From Nitzschia sp. DOCU1 (taxonomy: Eukaryota; Bacillariophyta; Bacillariophyceae; Bacillariales; Bacillariaceae): DNA of 64,000 bases. Of this stretch, positions 8,463-17,719 are shown in pieces. Within the stretch, counting starts at the first letter, position 1, and each line of letters starts with the position of its first letter. The stretch lies in contig OX595990.1 of NCBI GenBank assembly GCA_951394045.1, forward strand, positions 3,030,549-3,094,548, written 5' to 3'. The position numbers were made by a program, and so were the translations under genes. Under the pieces are notes generated by a model. That model worked only from the letters and a program-made list of their open reading frames with translations. It ran no database searches and was not told the origin of the DNA.

Positions 8463-11210
8463 ATGACTTCGATAGAAGAAGGAGAATCGGCAGCAAAGCC
8501 GCCACCCGCCGAGCCCACAACTCCAAACGAAGAGTATGAAAATGTGCTTATCATTCCGCTCTCTGGGGGCGGTGACTCATTCAAACAACCACCCGTCAAG
8601 CGAGCGGCCAGACGAAATAGTGGCGGCGGCATTATTACACCCCCTGTTGCTCCTAATCGCTTGCGGCTGTACAAGTCTAATTCACGGAGCAAGTGGGTTA
8701 CTCGAGAGATTGCCGCTCTAGAGTTCCTTTTGGGGATTCCCCTCGAGTCCGAGCAAGATATTGTGAAGAAAGGATGGATGCAACAGCAAGGCCTCGTGGA
8801 AGGCAGGAGCAAGAGGACAGACGATGAAGAGGAGGAAAAGATGGAAGTTCTGGAACCACCCAACCAGACAATCGCCAGTCGAAGCTCTCAATCATCCACG
8901 ATCACGAATCATAGCTTTCACGGTCGGTGGTGGGAGAAATGGGTCAACAATCCAAAACCGTCTGGTGAGCTCATTTCGCGACGCAGTCGGGTGGAAATTG
9001 ATGAGGAGCTAGAACAACCGCATGAGCTCTCAGCGTCAACAAGAGGTGGGGTGTCAGGGTTTTCCACTCCTCACGAGCACAATCCACACAATGCAGGTAG
9101 TAAGTCGCAGCCTGTTTCTGTGCCAGTAGTCCACGCTCCTGGGAGGCGTCTACAGGGCGATGAGGCGACCAAGATCCAGATTCCAATCATGGACGAAGCG
9201 ACGGTTATCACAAGACAGAAAAGCATTGCTAGGCTTGCCTTCACTCGAGAGTGGGAGATCAAGGTCGCTCACGGCATTGGGGACATTTCTAGCGGCAGCC
9301 TCACCAAGATTCCCATTCCGTCGCAAAAGCAAATTCGTCCACCCATGTTGGACGGTCGCTTATTCTTCTCAGCTGGAGAGTCCTACCCAATGCAGGTATT
9401 TAGTTTACTGCGTTATGAACCCAAGAAGGAGGAAGCGGCTAGACGGAGGCAAAAGCTGGAAGCCAGAGGAGGCGGAGGTACTCAATTCTTCATCATGCCC
9501 GTGCGAGACTGGCGTGGGATCAGCTATCGTGCGCTATTGCCACCTAAGAAGAGCAAGGCCCGGGCAATCAGGAATACCGACGCTCTTCTTAGATTTGATC
9601 GTTTTGCATCCTCGTCGTCAGATAATTTGGAATCTCGATCAAAAAACATTGAAAATGAAAAACTGGAACGTAGCATCGACAATGATCTGGATGCTGTTGA
9701 TGAGTCCGACGAGAGTGACGAAGAAGATACGTATATTGTGGGTCTCCTTGATGATCCAGAGATGGTACAGGGACGGCACAGAACCGTGATGATCGGTGAT
9801 CGAGTGACCGGGCCAATAGTGAGCTCTAATATCCAGTTTGTGAAGCCTCAGATCCTAAAGGCCGATCTGAACCAGCAATTTCGTGCTCGATTTGATGGGT
9901 GGGAGCCACCCAAGCTGCGCCGAAAGTACATTCTCGCTCGAGTTGTCGATGGTCTCTACACTTTGGACTCTGGTGCGACCGCTGACGACGCTACGATTGG
10001 CACTGTAGAAGAAGATTCGCACCAGCAAACGGTCGCCACCACCGCGACCAATACAACTGCTACTACATCCTTCACACCGCGCAAACGACAAGGTTCAATC
10101 TCGTCACTTTCTACCGGTGGGGGTGACGCAAAGGAAAGCATTCGCATGCCACCGTCTTTGACGCTTTCGAAAATTCGATCCATCAAACAGCAAGCGTTGT
10201 TGGCAGCAGTCGCTGCAAAACTTGAGATCAGCACAGTCGCATTGTCTATCGTCTACTTTGAGCGCCTTTGTCTGGATTGTCGAGTGGACAAGACAAATCG
10301 GCGATTGTCTTTTGCTGCGTGCCTCTTGCTGGCGCTAAAAATGAATGAGGCACATGTAGAATTAGTGATGACGAGACCGGAAGAAGGCAACTCAAAGAGT
10401 ACAACTACGAATCGGATTCAGTCACTCATTCGGCCCGCCAAGAAGAGCGACAATGTGTTTGCGTCGCTATTGGAGTTCTTTACCCAGGAGTGGAATCTGT
10501 CTTTAAAACACTTGTTCGCGGCTGAATGGGGTGTATTTGCAGCCTTACAATTCCGCTTGCATGTCAAGCCATCTCATGTTGCTTTTCATTTCAAGCGCCT
10601 ACTGAAAGCAATGGACTGGAATCCTCGGGCCTACCTGGGGCCACAAATGTACGCGTATTGGATGGATGCGTTAGCGGAAGAGGAATACTTCAAAATTCAG
10701 CGAGAAGAAAGGAGAGAAGCTCGCCAGGAACTACAGGAGCACAAGAAGATGTTGCAGCTCCAACGTGAACTAGCCGCGGCTAACCGCAGCGAGTTAGGAA
10801 GCAGTACCTCGCGCCTTGAATTGGGCGATCACCACCAAGAATCTAGTGAACGGCGCGGTACGACCCCTATCAAACAGCTTCCAAGCAATGCAGAGGAATA
10901 TTCACCCCTTGCCTCTCCAAAGAAAGTCAGTGGCCGACAACCGCCCATTCCTGCTGGGATCGGTAGGATTCTCAATCATCTTACCGGCGCCAAACGATCA
11001 ATCAGCTCTGATAAATTGGAAAGGCTGGACTTCAACCAGGATTCCGCGTCCAAGTTGGTGTATTCTCCGTCAATGCCTGTTTTCCCCATTGGCAGCGATA
11101 TCATCGGCGGCAGCAACTTTGTGATTGATGTACCAAGTGGGGACAAGGATGATGTCACGAATCGTCCTCAAGCCAACGTTGACGAAGAGGAGGCAGGAAT
11201 TATAGTCTAA
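8463..11210 (+). CDS. CABLES-like cyclin-box protein
   Basis: A 915-residue single-exon protein with disordered Ser/Pro/Gly-rich N-terminal half. Around residues 300-365 there is a conserved block (SYPMQVFSLLRYEPKKEE, then PVRDWRGISYRALLPP). At about residues 425-480 comes LLDDPEMVQGRHRTVM followed by FVKPQILKADLNQQFRARF, closely matching the CABLES1/2 consensus L-D-D-P-E-x-x-x-G-(K/R)-(H/R)-R-T and x-V-K-P-x-x-L-K-x-x-x-N-x-x-F. The cyclin box spans about residues 565-740 (LTLSKIRSIKQQALL, VALSIVYFERLCLD, RRLSFAACLLLALKM, AAEWGVFAALQFRLHV). CABLES proteins link CDKs to tyrosine kinases in animals; in protists only a cyclin-like CDK-adaptor role can be inferred. A charged helix (YFKIQREERREARQELQEH) and a disordered tail follow the cyclin box. 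Confidence 0.85.
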   Translation: MTSIEEGESAAKPPPAEPTTPNEEYENVLIIPLSGGGDSFKQPPVKRAARRNSGGGIITPPVAPNRLRLYKSNSRSKWVTREIAALEFLLGIPLESEQDIVKKGWMQQQGLVEGRSKRTDDEEEEKMEVLEPPNQTIASRSSQSSTITNHSFHGRWWEKWVNNPKPSGELISRRSRVEIDEELEQPHELSASTRGGVSGFSTPHEHNPHNAGSKSQPVSVPVVHAPGRRLQGDEATKIQIPIMDEATVITRQKSIARLAFTREWEIKVAHGIGDISSGSLTKIPIPSQKQIRPPMLDGRLFFSAGESYPMQVFSLLRYEPKKEEAARRRQKLEARGGGGTQFFIMPVRDWRGISYRALLPPKKSKARAIRNTDALLRFDRFASSSSDNLESRSKNIENEKLERSIDNDLDAVDESDESDEEDTYIVGLLDDPEMVQGRHRTVMIGDRVTGPIVSSNIQFVKPQILKADLNQQFRARFDGWEPPKLRRKYILARVVDGLYTLDSGATADDATIGTVEEDSHQQTVATTATNTTATTSFTPRKRQGSISSLSTGGGDAKESIRMPPSLTLSKIRSIKQQALLAAVAAKLEISTVALSIVYFERLCLDCRVDKTNRRLSFAACLLLALKMNEAHVELVMTRPEEGNSKSTTTNRIQSLIRPAKKSDNVFASLLEFFTQEWNLSLKHLFAAEWGVFAALQFRLHVKPSHVAFHFKRLLKAMDWNPRAYLGPQMYAYWMDALAEEEYFKIQREERREARQELQEHKKMLQLQRELAAANRSELGSSTSRLELGDHHQESSERRGTTPIKQLPSNAEEYSPLASPKKVSGRQPPIPAGIGRILNHLTGAKRSISSDKLERLDFNQDSASKLVYSPSMPVFPIGSDIIGGSNFVIDVPSGDKDDVTNRPQANVDEEEAGIIV

Positions 11211-11370
11211 GTTGTGACTGTGCTGTCGATGAAATGACTGGCGTTCTGATATTCAACTTTCTCATTTACAATACAAAATATTTCATTCACGAAACTAATT
11301 CTGGATGCAAGTATGGCACACTGCGCTCACAAACATCCCCGACGTCCAAAAAAAGTACTGGTACGCTTCT

Positions 11371-12510
11371 TTACAATTCCTCGTGGATTCGCTGAACATC
11401 GCGTTCATAACCAGTTCTGGTATTTTTTTGCTTCATCGTGTCAAAGTTGACTTTGTATCCCGGTGCTGGTTTACAGGTTCCACGTTGCCGCTGCTTGTGA
11501 TAGGCGGCTTCAAGGCGTTTCGTTGCGCTCTCATCGTACGAAACCCAGCAGTCTGATGGGTCGCCAACAATGGCAGACACCGGATGAATTGGCATGCGAA
11601 CTGGGGTTTCTTTCCAGCACCATCGAAGTTCAAGCCGTGTTGGGTTGGGTGTTGTTTGCGTGCAAGCTAGAGTGGGAGCATTTGTCGAACGATCCATTGT
11701 TGGAGGAAGAATGAAGCTTGCTGCTGGAGGGGCGAGGGGTACCTGAGTTGGTTGGTTGCCAGTCGTGGTATGTTGTGGCACTTCCATAGGCGATTGCATG
11801 TTTTGTGGTAATACGACGTTGGAGCCTATTTCAGGGGCGAACACCCGCCCACCAGTTGCAACAGGACTACAAACCGCCATCGGAGCACTCCCAGCTCCAC
11901 CAATATCCGTGAGGTTTTGTGCTACAAGAGAAGGCACCGGAATGGCAATGGCCTCGGTTTCGACGACGCGTCGAAGCTCGCGTTGGTAACCAGTACGAAG
12001 GTTTGTCTGCTTCATGGTATCGAAATTGACGCAATAGTTTGGTAAAGGCGAACATTCCCCGGTCCCTCTTTGCTCCTGAAAGGCTGCTTCGATGGCATCG
12101 TTTGTCCGCTTTGGATAGGCAATCATACAATCTGACGGATCTCCGACAATCGAAATGGGCTGGTGCGATGGCATCCGCACAGGAGTTTCTTGCCAACACC
12201 ACCGGACTTCCAAGTGATAGGCACCGCCTGAAGATACGCTGGAGGTCGGACTGGAAGTCCATAATGGAGGATCGACCGGAGTCCCCACTGCACCAAATTG
12301 CGGGCTCGCGTTGGCTGTGGCATGGAATTGACCTGTATTCATGGCTTTACAGTCTATCATTACTACGTAACGAAAGAAGTTTGATTGATACCGCTGTTGA
12401 TGGAAGTCTAGCGTTTCGACAGATTGAGAGTGCGTTTTGTGCCACTTCGTTGTCACGTTTTGGCATGCAAAACGTGGGTTTGATGATGTGTGTGGGATGA
12501 TAGAGGACAT
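11371..12510 (-). CDS. Tandem WWE-domain protein
   Basis: Two WWE domains of about 80 residues are obvious. The first begins LEVRWCWQETPVRMP and ends near NLRTGYQRELRRV; the second begins LELRWCWKETPVRMP and ends TRTGYERDVQRIHEEL. Both keep the W-x-W-x-E core, the central aromatic Y, the hydrophobic-E-A-(A/Y) helix and the VNFDTMKQxNxRTGYxR strand pair. WWE domains bind (iso-)ADP-ribose in PARPs and RNF146-type ubiquitin ligases. No PARP, RING or HECT domain is present here; a roughly 110-residue linker rich in Pro/Thr separates the domains. The start chosen is the ATG at 12510 (MSSIIP). The frame stays open to an ATG at 12573, but that extension is encoded by repeated GTCGCGATTTT and GCCGGCGCGC motifs that look like promoter. 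An intron within residues 10-60 cannot be excluded. Confidence 0.8.
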   Translation of the reverse strand: MSSIIPHTSSNPRFACQNVTTKWHKTHSQSVETLDFHQQRYQSNFFRYVVMIDCKAMNTGQFHATANASPQFGAVGTPVDPPLWTSSPTSSVSSGGAYHLEVRWCWQETPVRMPSHQPISIVGDPSDCMIAYPKRTNDAIEAAFQEQRGTGECSPLPNYCVNFDTMKQTNLRTGYQRELRRVVETEAIAIPVPSLVAQNLTDIGGAGSAPMAVCSPVATGGRVFAPEIGSNVVLPQNMQSPMEVPQHTTTGNQPTQVPLAPPAASFILPPTMDRSTNAPTLACTQTTPNPTRLELRWCWKETPVRMPIHPVSAIVGDPSDCWVSYDESATKRLEAAYHKQRQRGTCKPAPGYKVNFDTMKQKNTRTGYERDVQRIHEEL

Positions 12511-12840
12511 GGTCGCGATTTTCTTGAACGTAGTCGCGATTTTTTGCACGAAAGCCGGCGCGCGGGTGTACATGCCGGCGCGCTGGCCTTCGTTGTGACG
12601 TCAGAACAGCAACAACGGTCGGTCGGTCGGTCGGTACGGTGCGTGGTACCGTACGGAAGGTTCGACAAAATCGACTCATCTTCTCTGCGGCCCAGCATAT
12701 CTCGTCATTGCTCTCATTTCCACGATCGTGCAAGGTATCAACTGTCCATTCCCAAGGTCAGAAGTGAAGGATTCTTTCCTCTTGCCTGCCTGGAAACCCC
12801 ACATTCTAAAGCATATCTAAGTTCCAGCAGTGTTAACTAA
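12511..12840. promoter_or_regulatory. Divergent intergenic region, probable bidirectional promoter
   Basis: It separates the divergently transcribed WWE and DUF2061 genes. It contains two copies of GTCGCGATTTT (starting 12512 and 12533), two copies of GCCGGCGCGC (about 12554 and 12574), a four-fold GGTC microsatellite (about 12617-12633), and overlapping palindromes GGTACC (12645-12650) and CCGTACGG (12649-12656). No TATA box is evident. The promoter role is inferred from position and motif density. Confidence 0.5.
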
Positions 12841-13179
12841 ATGGTTGGTGACCCAGAAGCGCAGTCAGGTTCCACCAGACGAAAACGAATGAATGAGGCT
12901 GGCGGAGGAATCAACGCCAACTACCAAGACTTTGATGATCAAGTCAAGATGAGTTCTGGCGCTCATTCTATCAACTCGAATCAAAGCGAAGAATCGCATA
13001 CACGGAGTCTCTTGAAGGGCGTCACATGGCGAGTCCTCGCAACGACGACGACAGTCGTCATCGCGTGGTTTGTTACAGGTGAAGTTGCCCAGGCATTCCA
13101 GATTGGCTTTGTCGAATTCTTTGCCAAGCTGGCAATTTACTACATGCATGAACGAGTTTGGGCCAAGATTCGAATCTAA
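12841..13179 (+). CDS. DUF2061-family small membrane protein
   Basis: 112 residues. The N-terminal 55 are polar and probably disordered. The C-terminal half carries the DUF2061 signature: RSLLKGVTWRVLATTTTVVIAW, then FVTGEVAQAFQIGFVEFFAKLAIYYMHERVW, with the highly conserved YYxHERVW ending. This gives two short transmembrane helices. Function is unknown for the family, which is common in marine bacteria and algae. It ends five residues after HERVW, as usual. It shares its upstream region with the WWE gene. Confidence 0.85.
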   Translation: MVGDPEAQSGSTRRKRMNEAGGGINANYQDFDDQVKMSSGAHSINSNQSEESHTRSLLKGVTWRVLATTTTVVIAWFVTGEVAQAFQIGFVEFFAKLAIYYMHERVWAKIRI

Positions 13180-13611
13180 AGTAAGGAACTACTCGTTTGT
13201 ATTTGTTGTCTACCCGGTAGACCGTTCGAGCTTGTCAGGATTCCAACCCTGTTGTATCGCTGCATGCCAACGAAAATTCACACGACATGGCGTAGGGGTG
13301 TGGCATGTTAATACAACACCAGGTATACCTTTTGAAACGTACTGGACTTATGTAGCTAGTATTGCGCATCTAAAATAAGTAGCAATCATTCATCCGTTTA
13401 CAAGCGGATCCTGATGAGGTGTTGAACAATTGGTAATCTGTTCCTGGGTTGTAGGTGTGTTTCAACAAATTCTCGGTCCTTGAAAGACAAATGGACGCTA
13501 GCTAGCTCGTGTAAAGAAGCAGGAGCATGTGAAACTAAGAAGGCGATTTCCCGGATCTCGTGGACAGAATCACGTGGACACTCAGGCTTCATCCAACGAA
13601 AGACTGTCGTC

Positions 13612-13698
13612 TCATGTCGAAGAAGAAATTGTTCTCTGCCTCTCCGTGTTTTCCAACCACCTTTTGAACCATGTTGCAAACTCCTCGCGTGTGAAATC
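13612..13698 (-). pseudogene. Decayed duplicate of the CRAL-TRIO gene C-terminus
   Basis: Reading the minus strand from 13698 gives DFTREEFATWFKRWLENTER then QRTISSST and a TGA. This closely copies the C-terminus of the adjacent CRAL-TRIO gene (DFTHEDFVTWFESWLENKER). The DNA duplication is longer: about 13513-13700 matches 13707-13880, including a shared block around GACACTCAGGCTTCATCC. It is a roughly 190-bp tandem duplication lying just downstream of the functional stop. Confidence 0.75.
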
Positions 13699-13754
13699 TA
13701 CCGGAAGCAGGAGCGTGTGAAGCCAAGAGGCGACTTCCCTGGTTTCGTGGACAC

Positions 13755-15027
13755 TCAGGCTTCATCCTCAGAAAGACTGTCGTCGCATTCCGTAGTCGAA
13801 ATTGATTCTAGTCTCTCCTTGTTTTCCAACCAGCTTTCAAACCAGGTTACAAAATCCTCGTGTGTGAAATCTCCGCTCAACGCGTCACTCATATTTCTTG
13901 CCGTCAGACCAAACGGAGCTAATGTTTCGAGCATTTTGTCGTCTGTCCCAGAATGTACCGTCATCCGCAGCCGGCAATGTTTGCCCATGACCTGTTTCAT
14001 GGATGGTAACACAAGTGACATGACACCATTAGCGCTTCCAGCAAGCAGGTGCAAAGCCTTTGCCTTCATTGGCATGCATTGAAGCAACAATATCGATAGA
14101 TGCTTGCTCATGATCCGATCAAAGTGTTTGTACAAATCGTAGCCCTGGAAGGTAGAGGAAACAGCTTAGAATACTTTCACCTGGAAACACGACGCGAACC
14201 CAAGGCTGAATTGTCGTACCTTGATGTTGAGAAGACAAACGCAACCTGCCGTTTGCATTGATGGTTGCTCCGAAACCAAAATGTGAATCATAAAGAAAAG
14301 GCACCGTAGCTGGGAGGGCCAACAGAAGAAGCAATAGCTGTGAGCATACTAGCTGGTATGGTAAACATATAATCTTCGTTTGACTCTAACCCGTCCACTT
14401 ACCGCTTCGTCGCGCGAAGCCAAAGGCTTAATCGCTCTGATTCTGTCAAAAAACAACACTACCCGACCCTTATCGTCCTTCGGGTGAACAGCAACTAGTC
14501 CAGACTCAAACAATTTCCTGTCTTCGGCCATCGCTCCCAGCAAAGTCATGGGGCGATACGCCCTCTCTGTTCCGAAAAGTCTCCGCCGAATCTTCCAATA
14601 GTATGCCAATCGCGCTGCTGCTGCCTGTAAATCAATGATAGTCAAATCGATAAATCAGTGAGACTTCCAAGTTACTCGAGACTTCTCGTTATTTCGATGC
14701 AATGCCCACGTGGAAATTTACCTCGCAATCTAGCTTCTCGCATCGAAGAAACATCCTTGGATCCGACTCATACTGCACAAGCTTTGGAGCACAAGTTCGA
14801 GCCTCCATGTACTCCTTCTTTTGCCTTTCTGGGAGTTTGTTTATTGCTTCATCGAGCTGCTCCAGCATTTCTTCCGGAACTTCCATGGGCTCTTCCCACT
14901 CAGATGGCTGATCAACTCCGTACAAATCATTGAATAGTTCTTGTCTCATTTCTTCCGCGAGGCTTTCCCTCTCTTCCCTCTCTTGCTCGGGAGTTATGTG
15001 GGGCGCGGTAAAGGAAAAGGATGGCAT
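13755..15027 (-). CDS. CRAL-TRIO (Sec14-like) domain protein, four exons
   Basis: Joined exons 15027-14722, 14624-14403, 14309-14220 and 14144-13755 give 335 residues, all at phase 0 with GT-AG boundaries (donors GTAAAT, GTAAGT, GTACGA). The N-terminal region is acidic and helical. From residue ~103, AAAARLAYYWKIRRRLFG and GRVVLFFDRI correspond to the CRAL-TRIO N and early lipid-binding parts. Exon 3 plus 4 reads LRCLFFMIHILVSEQ...NIKGYDLYKHF, then the core (CMPMKAKALHLL). CRAL-TRIO proteins bind and transfer small lipids or phosphoinositides. The C-terminus DFTHEDFVTWFESWLENKER is acidic. The position of intron 2 matches the first intron of the two paralogues at 31152 and 33737. It lacks the DUF6824 module they carry. 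Confidence 0.8.
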
Positions 15028-15990
15028 TTTTGGCGTTGCCCAGATGGAGAGTTGTGTGTTTTCAGGTCAGCAATTTCGAACTAAAATCGCTTGCCCCGAA
15101 TATCCTCCACTGCTTTTGCTCGACTACAGTTCAAGCAACTTAGATAACACACTGTCGAGAGTTAAGACGATTGCAAAGCCAAGAATCAATGAGTTTTGCC
15201 TCGGGTTTTCAACAAGCTTGCTGGAGTATGCTTTCGATCGAATCAGCGTCGATTTCTTGTTCGGCAAAATACGAGATAAAAGGGTCGCGACCACGTTGCT
15301 CTTGCAACGAATTACCCGAATTGGTGGGGCTATTGAATCCTTGAGATTCTATTGGTACAATAATTATCATACGCAGCATATGTACCTGGTACTGGGTGGT
15401 GGTGTGTCATGACACATCGACTCGACTCCTCCACCTCACCAAACAGGAACTCTGCGAAGGACAATACAATACCCCGCGGGGCTATGAAGAAAGAACGATA
15501 TAAAGAGAAGATGGTTGAAGAAATATAATATAGCCTCCTACGAAGGACGGAATTCGAATAACGATTACTTATTGAACGATAACTTAGCGCTCTAAACTCA
15601 TGATATACAGACAATTGCCCATTTTCCCCTCATAAACAAAAACCAGCTCGTGGAGTATTTAGGAAATAAGCCTCGCGTCCGTGTAAACTGGAGAGTGAAA
15701 ATCTACCGGTACTCAATTCGACCGTCCGTGTTCCTGAGATGACGTGTGCCCAACGAGCACCAGATGTTGTGTTGAGAATACGCTGTAATCAGCGTATGAC
15801 TCATAGAGACAACAATACATAACTCAATTTGTTGTCCGTCACTCGCACGCCGCCGGCCTATTGCAGCGCGATAGGCGAGATGAGGAGGGGCGGACGATGA
15901 CGACGAGAAAGAGCGAGCGGTTGGTGGGTCTGTTATAGTGGTTGGCAGTCATTTGCTTGCTTGCAAACAGCTTGTGTATTTATATCTGAC
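15028..15990. other. Divergent intergenic region with palindromes
   Basis: 963 bp between the CRAL-TRIO gene and the gamma-CA-like gene. No gene seen. It holds GTACCTGGTAC at 15382-15392 (half of the palindrome at 5176-5198), and a perfect 14-bp palindrome TGTGTCATGACACA at 15403-15416. The last 150 bp before the downstream start are GC-rich and probably contain that gene's promoter. Confidence 0.5.
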
Positions 15991-16886
15991 ATGAGTCAGA
16001 CGCTGCACAAAGCCGTGGCCAAAGGGCTGCGAGAGGCCGGAGCGATTCTGAAGGAGCAAGGAGGTGCAGAGGTGAGCTGATCCGGCCTTCGCCGATCGTT
16101 GATGTGCCGATGATATGCCGATGATATCCTTTCGCGTTGGATCTGCCTTTCGAAATGAAGACGTGGGCGGAAAAGGATCTGGGGGCTATGTTGCGATTTT
16201 TGCTGTTTTGATCGAATTTCTGACACACATCCCTTTCTCGCTGCATTCTATTTAAATAGATTTTCTCGCGCCATCGCCCCATGATGACATTTCTAGGAAT
16301 CACCCCTTTCGTAACAAACGACACTTTCATCGCCCCTACTGCTTCGGTGATTGGAGACGTTACAAACTGGGATCAGTCAAGTGTTTGGTATGGTGCTGTT
16401 GTTAGAGCAGATGCCTCGCATCCCATCACGATCGGTTTTAATAGTAGCATCGGCGAGGGAAGCGTTGTCTCCACCGTGCGAAAGAACGCGAAACTTCAAA
16501 CAGGATTTCCTCCTGTTTGCCACATTGGACATTATGTGACAGTAGGCGCTGGGTCGGTTTTGAAGTCCTGCCGAATTGATGATTTGGTAATTATTGGTGA
16601 AAAGTGCACCATTATGGAAGGTGCCCTCGTCGAGGCCAACACCATCTTGGAGCCCGGCACTTTTGTTCCACCCTATGCTCGCATTCCTTCCGGACAAAAG
16701 TGGGGAGGCAACCCTGCCAAGTTCGTTTCAATGTTGGATGCCAATGAACTGGATAGCATCAAGCGAACCTCACTTGAAGTGCAGCAGCGAGCTAAGGAGC
16801 ACCTAACAGAGTTCTTGCCGGTTGGAAACACCTATGTCCACTTGGAAGAATTGGAGCGCAAGCATGCAGATGTCAAGCAAGGATGA
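15991..16886 (+). CDS. Gamma-carbonic-anhydrase-like protein (complex I CAL type)
   Basis: Exon 1 (15991-16071) encodes MSQTLHKAVAKGLREAGAIL; it joins at phase 0 (donor GTGAGC, acceptor AATAG) to exon 2 (16260-16886), giving 236 residues. The junction reads GGAEIFSRHRPMMTFLG, matching the conserved LSRHR segment of plant gamma-CAs. A left-handed beta-helix follows (IAPTASVIGDV, SSVWYGAVVRAD, IPSGQKWGGNPAKF). All three zinc-ligand histidines of active gamma-CAs appear replaced: the VHVA region reads STVR, and GHSAVLHGC reads GAGSVLKSC. It is therefore a CA-like (CAL) subunit. Known role: the matrix-exposed gamma-CA domain of mitochondrial complex I in plants and algae. No long presequence is present, as in several gamma-CAs. 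Confidence 0.85.
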
Positions 16887-17719
16887 ATGGCATAAAACAG
16901 TTACATGCAGACTTAACATTAAGAGTGCTATATGGAAGAATCTGGAGTCATTTAGGCAGGCTATGGTCCGTGAGGCGGCTTCTTTGGCTTACCAGTAAGT
17001 GCTGGAAGTTGGCACTTTTTCAGAAGATCTTCAACAGAGAATCTAGCAATACTGCATGGTTGTGGTTTGTTTCTAAGCATCGCCATGATCAGAGTTCAGC
17101 CCGCGTAAAACCTTTCTGAATGCAACAAATTGTATCCGTCGTAGAGGTGGAATCCACCCAATATAGCAGAGATTTTCAGCCTCCCGAAAAGGGGGCCTCT
17201 GACATAAGACAATAAGCTGGACAAGCTGCTCGGGGCTACAATGATCACACCATCCATCGAAAAGTATTATACAAATATCTGCAGATTGCCAATCCTGTCG
17301 CCTGCAAGAATCGGGTTCCTAGGTCCTAGTAGAAGCACCAATGGACGGTCCAGTTGTTGCATCGTGCATAGTGGGGTATGATGATCTCACAGTATCGTCG
17401 TTGATCGATTGTTAGTTTCAGTTTACTCTCAGATTGAAGAAATAGTAGAAGATGCCAGAGTGAAGTAGTTAACGCGTCCAATCGGGGGGAAGTTTGCTTC
17501 GGCGTTACTATGGAATGTGGGCTGGCGGGCGCAGCGCGGCGGCGCAGCAAAATCTCCTTCCAACACGAAAATCCATCTCCAAGACAATCAATGGCGAGAA
17601 AGGGATCGAAACACTCCACTTCTTCCTTCTTCTATTGCTGGGATTCGACAACCACTATTCATTACAATAGGTTGCAGCATGATGCTTTCTTGATAATTGC
17701 TGATTCGATTCGTGGAGAT
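16887..17719. other. Intergenic, no gene recognised
   Basis: Contains the 3' flank of the gamma-CA-like gene and the 5' flank of the next gene. An in-frame ATG at 17510 could extend the downstream protein by 70 residues, but that stretch reads as unconserved, mixed-composition sequence and would push the membrane anchor unusually far in. Confidence 0.4.

Noticed and set aside
12511..12573. N-terminal extension of the WWE protein to the ATG at 12573
   Set aside because: The extra codons are made of repeated promoter-like motifs (GTCGCGATTTT, GCCGGCGCGC); the ATG at 12510 is more plausible.
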